Source of the DNA: Sunxiuqinia sp963677175
GTDB taxonomy: Bacteria; Bacteroidota; Bacteroidia; Bacteroidales; Prolixibacteraceae
Length of the DNA stretch: 64,000 nt
Reading direction: 5' to 3'
NCBI GenBank assembly: GCA_963677175.2
Contig: CAXXES010000007.1
Coordinates: 496,001-560,000, forward strand
This document shows, in pieces, positions 33,622-42,632 of the stretch. Position 1 is the first letter of the stretch; every line of letters begins with the position of its first letter. The translations under genes were made by a program, and so were the position numbers. The notes below the pieces were generated by a model. The model saw only the letters and a list, made by a program, of their open reading frames with translations, had not been told where the DNA came from and searched no databases.

Positions 33622-36600
33622 TTATTCGGCATTTTTACCGTGGCAACTTTTGTATTTTTTTCCACTGCCACAAGGACACGGATCGTTTCGGCCAACTTTC
33701 TTTTCAACACGCACCGGCTGTACTTTCTGCGGTTCTTTCCGCTCTTGCTGGCTATTGCGCGAGGTTATTTCCGAAACTTCTGACTTTTGTGTTGAATATT
33801 TGCTCATATCTGTCCGCCTGTTGGTGTCGGCTTCGCGAATCTGATTCGGATCAGAAATTGGAATATGTCCTTTCATCAAGGTTGAAACCACATCTTTATT
33901 CACTTTCTGAATCATGATTTTAAATAAGTTGAATGATTCAAACTTATAAATCAGCAGTGGATCTTTTTGCTCATAAGTCGCATTTTGAACCGATTGTTTC
34001 AAGTCGTCCATCTCACGGAGTTGCTCTTTCCAAGCTTCGTCAATGGTTGAAAGCACAACCTGTTTTTGGTACGATCTCACCAATTCTTTTCCTTTGTTAT
34101 TGTAAGCTTTTTCAAGATTGGTAATGATTTGGAAAATACGTTTACCATCAGAAATTGGAACCACAATGTTTTGATAGACATGCGATTTACGCTCGTAAAC
34201 ATCTTTAATAACCGGATAAGCTTGTTTTGAAATCGTATCAACTTTCCGGGTGAAAGTATTAATCATCATCTGGTAGATCTGCTCAATGATCTCTTCAGGT
34301 TTCAGTTTCATGAAATCTTCGGACGAAACCGGCGATTCAATTGACATCAACCGAACCAACTCCATATTAAAATCTTCGAACTGATCGCTTCCATAGTATT
34401 CGTTCACCAGGTTTTCGAGCGAATCGTACATCATGTTGAGTAAGTCGACTTCCAAACGTTCGCCAAACAAGGCATGGTAACGTTTTTTGTAGATTACTTC
34501 ACGCTGCGAGTTCATCACATCATCATATTCGAGCAAGCGCTTACGGATACCAAAGTTATTTTCCTCCACTTTCCGTTGTGCCCGCTCAATAGATTTGGTA
34601 ATCATAGAATGTTGAATCACTTCGCCTTCTTCCAGTCCCAAACGGTCCATAATGCCCGTAATTCGATCCGAATTGAACAAACGCATCAAATCATCTTCCA
34701 GCGATACGAAGAACTGTGAGCTACCCGGATCTCCCTGACGTCCGGCACGTCCACGCAGCTGGCGGTCAACACGACGCGAATCGTGACGCTCAGTACCAAT
34801 AATGGCCAAACCGCCACGGTCTTTGACCTCTTTTGTCAGCTTAATGTCGGTACCACGACCAGCCATGTTGGTCGCAATGGTTACCATACCGCTGGCTCCC
34901 GCATCAGCAACAATATCAGCTTCGCGGGCGTGCAGTTTCGCATTCAACACGTTATGCTTAACCCCACGTATTTTTAACATCCGGCTTAGCAATTCCGAAA
35001 TTTCCACGGATGTCGTACCCACCAAAGCAGGCCGTCCGAGTTTATTTAGTTCGACAATTTCCTGAATAACCGCATTGTATTTTTCGCGCTTGGTTTTGTA
35101 AACCAAATCCTCCCGGTCATCACGAACGATTACCCGGTTTGTCGGAATGACAACGACCTCCAGTTTATAGATATCCCAGAACTCTCCTGCTTCCGTTTCC
35201 GCTGTACCAGTCATCCCACTTAATTTATGATACATCCTGAAATAATTTTGCAGCGTGATGGTTGCAAAGGTTTGCGTGGCAGCTTCAACCTTTACACGCT
35301 CTTTAGCTTCAATGGCCTGGTGCAGTCCATCGGAGTAGCGTCGGCCTTCCATGATCCGTCCGGTTTGCTCATCTACGATCTTCACTTTGTTATCAATCAC
35401 CACATATTCCACGTCTTTTTCAAACATGGCGTAGGCTTTCAGCAATTGATTAATGGTGTGCACCCTTTCTGATTTTACAGCATAGTTCTGCAGCAACTGA
35501 TCTTTTTTATCTAACTGTTCTTCCTTACTTAAAGCTGCATCGTTCTGAATTTCAGCGATCATACTTCCCATATCGGGCAAGATGAAAAATTCCTGATCAT
35601 CCACATCGGCTGAAATCAAGTCAATTCCTTTATCCGTTAGCTCAACTGAATTTTGTTTTTCTTCGATGATAAAGTAAAGCGGGTCAGTAACAATATGCAT
35701 GTTTTTGCTATTGTCCTGCATGTAAAAGTTCTCAATCTTTTGCATGGCCGCCTTGTTACCTTCTTCGCTTAGGAATTTGATAATGGCTTTGGTTTTAGGT
35801 AAACCTTTATGTGCCCTTAGCAAATTGATAGCCCCTTCCTCCTTTTCTTCTTTGGTTGGGTTTGCCTTATTCAATAAGCGTTTGGCATCAGTCAAACACT
35901 GATTCACATAGTTTTTCTGGGCGGCAACCAGTTTTTCCACTTTCGGTTTTAACTCATCAAACTTCTGGATATCACCTTTTGGTATCGGACCTGAAATAAT
36001 CAATGGCGTACGCGCATCGTCAATTAATACGGAGTCAACCTCATCAACAATGGTGTAATGATGCTTACGCTGAACCAAATCCTGCGGATTGATGGCCATG
36101 TTATCTCTCAGGTAATCAAACCCGAATTCGTTATTTGTTCCGTAGGTAATATCAGCATTGTAGGCTTTTCTGCGTCCGTCGGAGTTTGGCCGGTGTTTGT
36201 CAATACAATCAACACTTAGTCCATGAAACTCGAAAATTGGCCCCATCCACTCCGCATCACGTTTGGCCAGGTAATCGTTCACGGTTACCAAATGAACGCC
36301 TCTGCCTGCCAAGGCATTCAGGAAAACAGGCAAGGTTGCCACCAGCGTTTTTCCTTCACCAGTTCCCATCTCTGCTATTTTCCCCTGGTGAAGCACCACT
36401 CCACCTATTAACTGTACATCGTAATGTACCATATCCCAGGTCACTTCAGATCCGCCTGCAACCCATTTATTGTACCAAATAGCCTGGTCTCCTTCAATTT
36501 GGATGCTATCGCGTCCGGCTGCCAGTTCCCTGTCAAAATCGGTTGCTTTAACAACCAGCTTTTCATTGTCTTTAAATTGACGGGCCGTTTCTTTCACTAC

Positions 36601-36939
36601 AGCAAAAGCAGCCGGCAAAATCTCGTTCAGAACAAGTTCAATCTTCTCATTGATTTGTTCTTCAATCTTATCAATTTGCTGGTATATCTTTTCACTCTCC
36701 TGAATTTCAACCTCATCAACCTTTGCTTTCAACGAAGCAATCTCGTCCAGGTCTGGTTGAATCCGATCTTGTATGATTTGTTTCAACCGGGCTGATTCGG
36801 CTCTTAATTCCTCGATGGAAAGTTTTGAAATTCTTTCGTATTCTATTTTTACTTGTTCAACTATTGGAGAGATTTCACGAATATCCCTATCCGATTTGTT
36901 GCCCAAAAATTTTCCTAAAAGTTTATTTACAAATGTCAT
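33622..36939 (-). CDS. secA: Preprotein translocase ATPase SecA
   Basis: A 1105-residue motor driving Sec export. Walker A MGTGEGKT and VTVNDYLAKRDAEW are in the first nucleotide domain, DEVDSVLIDDARTPLIISGP (in parts) is the DEAD-like region, and TNMAGRGTDIKL with RQLRGRAGRQGDPGSS is the second. It is longer than E. coli SecA because of a Bacteroidetes-type insertion (about residues 310-450). The C-terminus has the SecB- and zinc-binding CPCGSGKKYKSCH. It is read from a promoter with TACTTTTG (minus strand, 36977-36984) as possible -7 element. Confidence 0.97.
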   Translation of the reverse strand: MTFVNKLLGKFLGNKSDRDIREISPIVEQVKIEYERISKLSIEELRAESARLKQIIQDRIQPDLDEIASLKAKVDEVEIQESEKIYQQIDKIEEQINEKIELVLNEILPAAFAVVKETARQFKDNEKLVVKATDFDRELAAGRDSIQIEGDQAIWYNKWVAGGSEVTWDMVHYDVQLIGGVVLHQGKIAEMGTGEGKTLVATLPVFLNALAGRGVHLVTVNDYLAKRDAEWMGPIFEFHGLSVDCIDKHRPNSDGRRKAYNADITYGTNNEFGFDYLRDNMAINPQDLVQRKHHYTIVDEVDSVLIDDARTPLIISGPIPKGDIQKFDELKPKVEKLVAAQKNYVNQCLTDAKRLLNKANPTKEEKEEGAINLLRAHKGLPKTKAIIKFLSEEGNKAAMQKIENFYMQDNSKNMHIVTDPLYFIIEEKQNSVELTDKGIDLISADVDDQEFFILPDMGSMIAEIQNDAALSKEEQLDKKDQLLQNYAVKSERVHTINQLLKAYAMFEKDVEYVVIDNKVKIVDEQTGRIMEGRRYSDGLHQAIEAKERVKVEAATQTFATITLQNYFRMYHKLSGMTGTAETEAGEFWDIYKLEVVVIPTNRVIVRDDREDLVYKTKREKYNAVIQEIVELNKLGRPALVGTTSVEISELLSRMLKIRGVKHNVLNAKLHAREADIVADAGASGMVTIATNMAGRGTDIKLTKEVKDRGGLAIIGTERHDSRRVDRQLRGRAGRQGDPGSSQFFVSLEDDLMRLFNSDRITGIMDRLGLEEGEVIQHSMITKSIERAQRKVEENNFGIRKRLLEYDDVMNSQREVIYKKRYHALFGERLEVDLLNMMYDSLENLVNEYYGSDQFEDFNMELVRLMSIESPVSSEDFMKLKPEEIIEQIYQMMINTFTRKVDTISKQAYPVIKDVYERKSHVYQNIVVPISDGKRIFQIITNLEKAYNNKGKELVRSYQKQVVLSTIDEAWKEQLREMDDLKQSVQNATYEQKDPLLIYKFESFNLFKIMIQKVNKDVVSTLMKGHIPISDPNQIREADTNRRTDMSKYSTQKSEVSEITSRNSQQERKEPQKVQPVRVEKKVGRNDPCPCGSGKKYKSCHGKNAE

Positions 36940-36976
36940 TATCTTGAATTTCTAATGTATTATCCACGAACGGACA

Positions 36977-36984
36977 CAAAAGTA
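36977..36984 (-). promoter_or_regulatory. Candidate -7 element for secA
   Basis: On the minus strand the octamer TACTTTTG fits TAnnTTTG exactly, 38 bp before the secA start. The -33 TTTG at 19 bp is not obvious. Confidence 0.4.
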
Positions 36985-37158
36985 GTCAATCTGTGTAAGT
37001 TTATTAATTTGTGTCTTGTTTTTTTTCAATAATAATCATGCCACGCGCTGTTTTGCTGAAAATTGTGCCACAATAACATGACGCGCTGCTTTTGTCGTCA
37101 ATCCAGCATGCGAATAGTAAAAACTAATGCAGATCGCTTCCCTCTTCATTTGATTCAT

Positions 37159-37166
37159 TAGTTTTG
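37159..37166 (+). promoter_or_regulatory. Candidate -7 element for the small zinc-ribbon gene
   Basis: TAGTTTTG fits TAnnTTTG, 20 bp before the ATG at 37187. No clear -33 element was found, so this is tentative. Confidence 0.35.
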
Positions 37167-37186
37167 CATTTCAGAATTGAAAAAAC

Positions 37187-37369
37187 ATGAATGATTTTAC
37201 TTCCAGATGTTTTGTTTGTCAGAAGAAACTGGATTCGATGAAGGCAGCAAAAAATAGAGCGCTGAACTTGCCGGTATGTGAAGACTGCAAAGGAACGGAT
37301 GACGAAAAGAAAATGGCCCGGAAATTAATGGATGAACTGGCCGATGGGTTTGTTTGCGGCTGTATATAA
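37187..37369 (+). CDS. Small zinc-ribbon-like protein
   Basis: A 60-residue protein with two CxxC knuckles (C8-x2-C11 in RCFVCQKK and C31-x2-C34 in VCEDCKG) and a final CGC, so a zinc ribbon is likely. The remainder is charged and helical (DDEKKMARKLMDELADGF). It is divergent from secA. Small Bacteroidetes proteins of this form lack an assigned function. The ATG follows an AT-rich leader. Confidence 0.7.
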   Translation: MNDFTSRCFVCQKKLDSMKAAKNRALNLPVCEDCKGTDDEKKMARKLMDELADGFVCGCI

Positions 37370-37494
37370 CCCGAGTAGAAAAGATTAGGGCAATTATTTC
37401 TTAGCTCATCTTTGTACCTCTCAATGCCTTCCTTCCGGCGGAGGCGGCACAGCTTTCTTTCAAACTGCCGGAAAAGGCTGCATGCGGGGAGAAC

Positions 37495-37525
37495 AAAAAG
37501 CCCGCCATTTGGAAATGACGGGCCT
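37495..37525 (-). terminator. Terminator after the ferredoxin gene
   Basis: Read on the minus strand, GCCCGTCATTT and AAATGGCGGGC pair with one G-T mismatch and are followed by TTTTTG. It is about 25 bp beyond the ferredoxin stop at 37548. Confidence 0.8.
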
Positions 37526-37547
37526 ATAAATTTTATGCTGTCCGTTT

Positions 37548-37718
37548 TTACTCGGCAATCGAAATTGCGTCAACCGGGCAAACCTCGGCACATGAGCCAC
37601 AATCAGTACAAAGATCAGCATCAATTGTATAGATATCACCTTCGGCGATCGCGTCAACAGGACATTCATCGATACAAGTTCCGCATGCAATGCACTCATC
37701 TGAAATTACATAAGCCAT
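37548..37718 (-). CDS. 2[4Fe-4S] ferredoxin
   Basis: A 56-residue electron carrier read from the minus strand: it starts MAYVISDECIACGTCIDECP and ends AEVCPVDAISIAE. Both clusters have the clostridial CxxCxxCxxxCP pattern (CIACGTCIDECP and CTDCGSCAEVCP). Such ferredoxins serve pyruvate:ferredoxin oxidoreductases, hydrogenases and nitrogen or CO2 metabolism in anaerobes. It is a single gene with its own promoter and terminator. The identification is firm despite the small size. Confidence 0.95.
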   Translation of the reverse strand: MAYVISDECIACGTCIDECPVDAIAEGDIYTIDADLCTDCGSCAEVCPVDAISIAE

Positions 37719-37750
37719 AACACTTCATTTTTTAAGTTAAAGAATACGAG

Positions 37751-37780
37751 CAAAAGTACAAAGTTTGCTATTAAATCAAA
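37751..37780 (-). promoter_or_regulatory. Promoter of the ferredoxin gene
   Basis: On the minus strand TTTG, an 18-bp spacer and TACTTTTG match the Bacteroidetes -33/-7 consensus. The start codon is 33 bp downstream of the -7 element. Confidence 0.6.
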
Positions 37781-37919
37781 GTAAATCATTACAAAATTAC
37801 AGATGCAAAACTAACAGTTAATTTGCAATTAATCTAGCTCGAATCTCAATTTATAATTGAACTAAATAAGTCAATGATTTCCGAATTGAAAAAGACGAAT
37901 TAATCATCTGCCCGATGGG

Positions 37920-38576
37920 CTATTTTACCTCCTTTGTTTTTTGAAGTTTCTCATAATAAATGCACACTTCGTTCAACCCACAGGCTTTGCATTTTGGTGT
38001 GCGGGCAAGGCATGTGTAGCGCCCGTGCAGAATTAACCAGTGATGCGCCAGCGGCACAATTTCTTCGGGAAAATACTTCATCAGCTCTTGCTCCGTTGCC
38101 AGGGGCGATTTGGAGTTCGTTGTCAGTCCAATGCGGTTGGCCACCCGAAAAACATGCGTATCAACTGCAAAAGCAGGTTTTTCGTAAACCACCGAAGCAA
38201 TGACATTGGCCGTTTTTCGCCCCACCCCAGGCATCTTTTGCAACTCATTTACATCATCGGGAACTACGCCTTTAAAATCGTTGACCAGCATTTTGGCCAT
38301 TCCAACCAAGTGCTTGGCTTTGTTATTTGGGTACGAACACGAACGAATGTATTCGAATACCTCCGCCGGTTCCACTTCGGCCATCAACTCCGGTTTCGGA
38401 AACCGCTTAAACAAGTCGGGTGTAATTTGATTGACGCGTTTATCGGTACACTGGGCCGACAAAATTACGGCTACCAACAACTCGTATGGATTTCTATACG
38501 TCAATTCGGTTTCGGCAATCGGCATAGCTTTCTGAAAATAGTTAATCACGCGTTGGTAACGTTCTTTCTTCTGCAT
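37920..38576 (-). CDS. nth: Endonuclease III
   Basis: A 218-residue base-excision-repair glycosylase/AP lyase for oxidised pyrimidines. The helix-hairpin-helix MPGVGRKTANVIAS with the catalytic Lys is near residue 115, the catalytic Asp is in AFAVDTHVFRVANR, and the [4Fe-4S] ligands are in CLARTPKCKACGLNEVC. Starting ATG 38576 is normal. The gene has a probable promoter (TTG, 19 bp, TATTTTTG). Confidence 0.95.
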   Translation of the reverse strand: MQKKERYQRVINYFQKAMPIAETELTYRNPYELLVAVILSAQCTDKRVNQITPDLFKRFPKPELMAEVEPAEVFEYIRSCSYPNNKAKHLVGMAKMLVNDFKGVVPDDVNELQKMPGVGRKTANVIASVVYEKPAFAVDTHVFRVANRIGLTTNSKSPLATEQELMKYFPEEIVPLAHHWLILHGRYTCLARTPKCKACGLNEVCIYYEKLQKTKEVK

Positions 38577-38604
38577 GTTTATTTTTTTTCTGGATTGAAG
38601 AAAA

Positions 38605-38634
38605 CAAAAATAGCCATCATGCCCGATAAATCAA
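38605..38634 (-). promoter_or_regulatory. Promoter of nth
   Basis: On the minus strand a TTG is followed after 19 bp by TATTTTTG, matching the Bacteroidetes -33/-7 pair. The start codon lies about 28 bp further on. The -33 is TTG rather than TTTG. Confidence 0.5.
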
Positions 38635-38674
38635 TATGATTATCTACTTACATACCTTTTTGTTCTGTGGTCGC

Positions 38675-38739
38675 TGTCATTAGGTGGTCATTAAGTTGTT
38701 TTGAAACGATCAATGACAATAAAATGACCATGAATGACA
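38675..38739. promoter_or_regulatory. Cluster of five phased TGTCATT-type half sites
   Basis: Two direct sites (TGTCATT 38675-38681, GGTCATT 38686-38692) are followed by three inverted ones (AATGACA 38712-38718, AATGACC 38723-38729, AATGACA 38733-38739). Spacing is 11, 11 and 10 bp within each group. The outer pairs form an interrupted dyad that could also fold as a hairpin. It lies between divergent nth and the ABC-F gene, upstream of both promoters, as a regulator-binding site would. Confidence 0.6.
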
Positions 38740-38866
38740 ATATGATTGACCTTTTTAATAAAATTAACGAAGCCCGATGATTTCGCAATCTTTGGGAAGT
38801 AGTTCATCCGCATCTCCTGATTGCCGATTTTAATTTCTTATTTTTGCGCCAAAGTAAGACAGAAGT

Positions 38867-40735
38867 ATGATTCCCTATTTACAAGCAGAGTCGATTTCGA
38901 AGAGGTACGGTGAGCAGATGTTGTTTGAAAACATTTCCTTTACCATTTTTAAAGATCAAAAGGTTGCCCTGATCGCTAAAAATGGCGCCGGAAAAACCAC
39001 TTTGATGGAAATTATTGCCAGATTCGACAGCCCGGATGAGGGGCAAATTACTTACACCAACGATGTTAAGATTGGCTACCTCCGGCAAGATCCCGATCTG
39101 AATGAAAACCTGACGGTGTTGGAAGAAGCGCTTCGATCGGACAATCCTGCACTGGACGTTATTGCCGAGTTTGAAGCCGCCATAAAACACAACGATCAAC
39201 AGGCTATTGAAAGGCTAACTGTAAAAATGGAGGAGCTTAATGCATGGGATTTTGATGTCCGGGTGAAGCAAATTTTGAGCCAACTGAAGATCACGGATTT
39301 CGATCAACGGGTTGGCGAACTGTCGGGCGGACAAAAAAAGCGGCTGGCGCTGGCCAACGTTTTGGTCAATGAACCCGATCTGTTGCTGCTCGATGAGCCC
39401 ACCAATCACCTGGATCTCGATATGATTGAATGGCTGGAAGCGTATCTCGAAAAAACCAACTGTACCCTGTTTATGGTGACCCACGACCGCTATTTTCTAG
39501 ACCGGGTCTGCAACGAGATCATCGAGATCGACCAAAACCAAATCTACGATTATCAGGGCAATTACAGCTATTACCTGCAAAAAAGGCAGGAACGCATTGA
39601 GCAGCTGCAAGCTTCGACCGAGAAGGCCAAAAACTTGTTGCGTACCGAGCAGGAATGGATGCGCCGTATGCCCAAAGCCCGAAGCCATAAAGCCAAGTAC
39701 CGGGTTGACCAGTTTTACGATCTGAAAGAAAGAGCCAGCCTGACCCGTCAGGACGACAAGTTGGAGCTAAACATGGCCTCTTCGCGCATGGGGAAGAAAA
39801 TTCTGGAACTGAAACATATTTCCAAAGGCTACGACGATCTGCAACTAATCACCGATTTCAGCTACCAATTCTCGCGTTTCGAAAAAGTGGGTATCGTGGG
39901 TAAAAATGGAACTGGAAAATCTACCTTTCTGAATGTAATTACCGGCGCCATTACGCCCGATTTGGGCCACATTGATTGGGGACAAACCATCCGGATCGGC
40001 TATTATCGCCAGGAAGGAATCGACTTTCAACCGAATGAAAAAGTCATCGATATTATTAAAGATATTGCTGAAGTCATTGAATTTGAAGACGGACAGAAAA
40101 TGACGGCCAGTCAGCTGCTTACCCGCTTTTTGTTTCCACCCGAAACACAATACAATTTTGTTGAAAAGCTGAGTGGTGGCGAACGCCGGCGATTATATTT
40201 GTGTACCATCCTGATGGGAAACCCCAACTTCCTGATTCTGGATGAGCCGACCAACGATCTCGACATCATGACGCTGAATGTGCTGGAAGATTATCTGGCA
40301 GCATTTGGCGGTTGTGTGGTTATCGTTTCGCACGACCGTTATTTTATGGATAAGATCGTTGATCACCTGTTTGTGTTCGATGGTGACGGTAACATTCGTG
40401 ATTTTCCGGGCAATTACACCATTTACCGGAATCAGTTGCTGGATGAAGAGGAAGCGCGAAAAAAGTTGGAACCCAGCAGTAAACAGAAAGCGGTTCAGGA
40501 AAAACCAAAGAAAAAAGCTTCAAGCAAAATGAGCTTTGCCGAGAAGCGGGAGTTTGAACAACTGGAGCAGGAAATTAAGCAGCTGGAAACAGAAAAGGCC
40601 GAATTGGAACAAGCCTTAAACTCCGGAGAGCTTTCAACTGATGAACTGACAGAAAAGTCCAATCGCTTTGGGGAATTGACGGACGAACTGGACGAAAAGG
40701 AAATGCGCTGGCTCGAACTGAGCGAGAAGTTATAA
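38867..40735 (+). CDS. ABC-F family ATPase (Uup/EttA-like)
   Basis: A 622-residue cytosolic protein with two ABC domains and no membrane segments. Walker A motifs are AKNGAGKTTLMEI near residue 45 and GKNGTGKSTFLNVI near 347; the signatures are LSGGQKKRLALA and LSGGERRRLYLC. The linker is rich in charged helices (residues about 240-320), and the C-terminal 90 residues form a Glu/Lys-rich coiled coil, as in Uup. Such proteins act on ribosomes in translation or DNA repair. TATTTTTG (38839-38846) before the start is a partial promoter match. The exact ABC-F subgroup is not certain. Confidence 0.9.
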   Translation: MIPYLQAESISKRYGEQMLFENISFTIFKDQKVALIAKNGAGKTTLMEIIARFDSPDEGQITYTNDVKIGYLRQDPDLNENLTVLEEALRSDNPALDVIAEFEAAIKHNDQQAIERLTVKMEELNAWDFDVRVKQILSQLKITDFDQRVGELSGGQKKRLALANVLVNEPDLLLLDEPTNHLDLDMIEWLEAYLEKTNCTLFMVTHDRYFLDRVCNEIIEIDQNQIYDYQGNYSYYLQKRQERIEQLQASTEKAKNLLRTEQEWMRRMPKARSHKAKYRVDQFYDLKERASLTRQDDKLELNMASSRMGKKILELKHISKGYDDLQLITDFSYQFSRFEKVGIVGKNGTGKSTFLNVITGAITPDLGHIDWGQTIRIGYYRQEGIDFQPNEKVIDIIKDIAEVIEFEDGQKMTASQLLTRFLFPPETQYNFVEKLSGGERRRLYLCTILMGNPNFLILDEPTNDLDIMTLNVLEDYLAAFGGCVVIVSHDRYFMDKIVDHLFVFDGDGNIRDFPGNYTIYRNQLLDEEEARKKLEPSSKQKAVQEKPKKKASSKMSFAEKREFEQLEQEIKQLETEKAELEQALNSGELSTDELTEKSNRFGELTDELDEKEMRWLELSEKL

Positions 40736-40919
40736 GTGTTAATACTCGATTCTCCTGCTCAGTGCATTAGCTTTATCTCTGCTATAATTCAGAAGCTCAT
40801 TTCATCGTGAATTTTATTTTTCATGCTAACTTTGCCAGCCAATTCATTCAAAAAAAGAATTTGATTCTCAACGCTCTTTGGGGAGAGTTGTTTAGATTGA
40901 TGGAGGAAGAATTTAAGTT

Positions 40920-41321
40920 ATGCTGGTTTTAGTAGGAATTATTGTTGCGCTGTTCTTGTTGCTGGCAGGTGGAACCTGGCTTTCGAACCGGTTTGGTAAA
41001 AAAGATCCGGAAAGCGACGCAACCGATGAAGGCGTGAACGTTGCTTTGGATTGCTGCGGCGCACACGAGGTATGCGATTTTGAGGAGATGCTCAACAACC
41101 CCGATGAAATTGTTTATTTCGAAGACGAAGAACTGGACCGTTTTCAAGGAGTAAATCCAAACGAATACCGCGACGAACAAATAGACGAATTCCGCGATGT
41201 GCTTTATACCCTCGACAGCGAAGAAATCCGCAAGTGGTTGCTCAGCATTGAGCGGCGCAAAATTCAACTGCCTCCGGTTTTAAAGCAGGAAGCCATTCAA
41301 CTTCTGGCTGAAGCTTCGTAG
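40920..41321 (+). CDS. Conserved Bacteroidetes single-pass protein with CCGAHEVC motif
   Basis: 133 residues: one N-terminal helix (VLVGIIVALFLLLAGGTWL), then a conserved cytoplasmic part with DCCGAHEVCDFEE, YFEDEELDRFQGV and a helical C-terminus (EEIRKWLLSIERRKIQLPP). Similar proteins across Bacteroidales carry the same CCG-HEVC segment and DEELDRF motif; they are often labelled phospholipase without evidence (recalled, not checked). The three Cys and the His could bind metal or iron-sulfur. It is convergent with the TPR gene, 1 bp apart. Function unknown. Confidence 0.72.
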   Translation: MLVLVGIIVALFLLLAGGTWLSNRFGKKDPESDATDEGVNVALDCCGAHEVCDFEEMLNNPDEIVYFEDEELDRFQGVNPNEYRDEQIDEFRDVLYTLDSEEIRKWLLSIERRKIQLPPVLKQEAIQLLAEAS

Positions 41322-41322
41322 G

Positions 41323-42564
41323 CTATTCTTCAAAGAATAATTCTTCCTTAATCCGCTGGATCCGGTCGAGTGCATAGTCCGCATTTTCGGCCTTTTCGCC
41401 GGCTTCCAACAAATACGACCGGTAATAATTTATTGCCAGCGTTTTATTGAAATTGTACTCCTCGTAGGTTGTCGCGATCTCAAATAAAACTTCTACTTTC
41501 CGTGAATCCAGATCGTAGGCCTTTTGGTAACATTCAATCGACTTCTCAAACTCCCGTAGCGAACCATAAACCTGCGCCAAATGGTGATACATTTCCGGAT
41601 GAAATTCAGGGACAGAAATATAAATGGCACAATCAAGGTATTTGGAAGCCAGTTCATAGTGATCCAAACGTTTATGACTCACCCCAAGGTAAAAATTCAC
41701 ATAAACATCGTTTGGCGCCGCTAAATAGCATTTCTCCAGAATTTCAATCGCATCCTCGGTGTACTTATTGTGGTACAGGCAAATTCCATAATTCAGGAGA
41801 ACCGGCAAGAGCGTATCATGTCGGGTCATGTATTGGTGATATAAACGCTGAGCCATCTGAAAATCTTTATTTTCGAAGGAAGCATTAGCCGTTTTCAGTT
41901 GAATCGTTCGGTTATTTGGAAATTGATGACCGGCCCGGTATAAGGTCATCATTATCCTATTCTTGTCCTTCAACTTTTCGTATGCACTAGACAGATTAAA
42001 ATAGGCCGTCAGGTCGTTGGGGTTTTGCTGGAGATAGCTTTCGTATAAACCAGCTGCAACTTTAAACGAATCCGCTTTGTAAGCCGACAATGCACCGTAC
42101 TTTTTATACATCACATTCGTAGAATCAATATCTAATATTTCGGCAAAAGTGGTGTATGCCTTTTTATAGTCATTCAGATATAGCCAGGATTTCCCAAGAT
42201 CATACTTAATCAGCAAATCATCCGGCTTTAATGAAAGTGCCCGCTCAAAATCAATCGAAGCCTCGTGATGGTTGCCCAAGGCCTGCAAAAGATCTGCCCT
42301 GTTGGACAAATAACTCACCTTTAGTGGTTCTTTGCTCAACGCTGAATCCAAATCAGCGATGGCCGACGGATAGTCCATGAGTTCTTTATGCGCAAGGCTT
42401 TTCTTAAAATACAACTCCCCGCTTGGCTGAGCTTGAAGTTTCTGATCGATCAGTTCAATCGCTTTGGCGTATTCCTGTTTTAAGAGCAACAAGTCGACTT
42501 CATCCTGGGCAAAACTCACCGCCGGGAGAAACAGCAAAAAGGCAACGGTTAATTTTCTGAACAT
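41323..42564 (-). CDS. Exported TPR protein
   Basis: 413 residues with a signal peptide (MFRKLTVAFLLFLPAVSFAQ) and about nine tandem TPRs from residue 28 to 395, for example AIADLDSALSKEPLKVSYLS and CYQKAYDLDSRKVEVLFEI. It ends with EEELFFEE-like acidic residues. It probably scaffolds periplasmic or outer-membrane interactions. It is read in the same direction as the downstream-coded M56/BlaI pair (68 bp apart) and might be in their operon. Partner unknown. Confidence 0.85.
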   Translation of the reverse strand: MFRKLTVAFLLFLPAVSFAQDEVDLLLLKQEYAKAIELIDQKLQAQPSGELYFKKSLAHKELMDYPSAIADLDSALSKEPLKVSYLSNRADLLQALGNHHEASIDFERALSLKPDDLLIKYDLGKSWLYLNDYKKAYTTFAEILDIDSTNVMYKKYGALSAYKADSFKVAAGLYESYLQQNPNDLTAYFNLSSAYEKLKDKNRIMMTLYRAGHQFPNNRTIQLKTANASFENKDFQMAQRLYHQYMTRHDTLLPVLLNYGICLYHNKYTEDAIEILEKCYLAAPNDVYVNFYLGVSHKRLDHYELASKYLDCAIYISVPEFHPEMYHHLAQVYGSLREFEKSIECYQKAYDLDSRKVEVLFEIATTYEEYNFNKTLAINYYRSYLLEAGEKAENADYALDRIQRIKEELFFEE

Positions 42565-42632
42565 GGCTTTATTGTTTTGAAGTAAGTTTGGTGTAAACCT
42601 TCAGGGTCTGGATTTACACCAAACTTTAAGTT

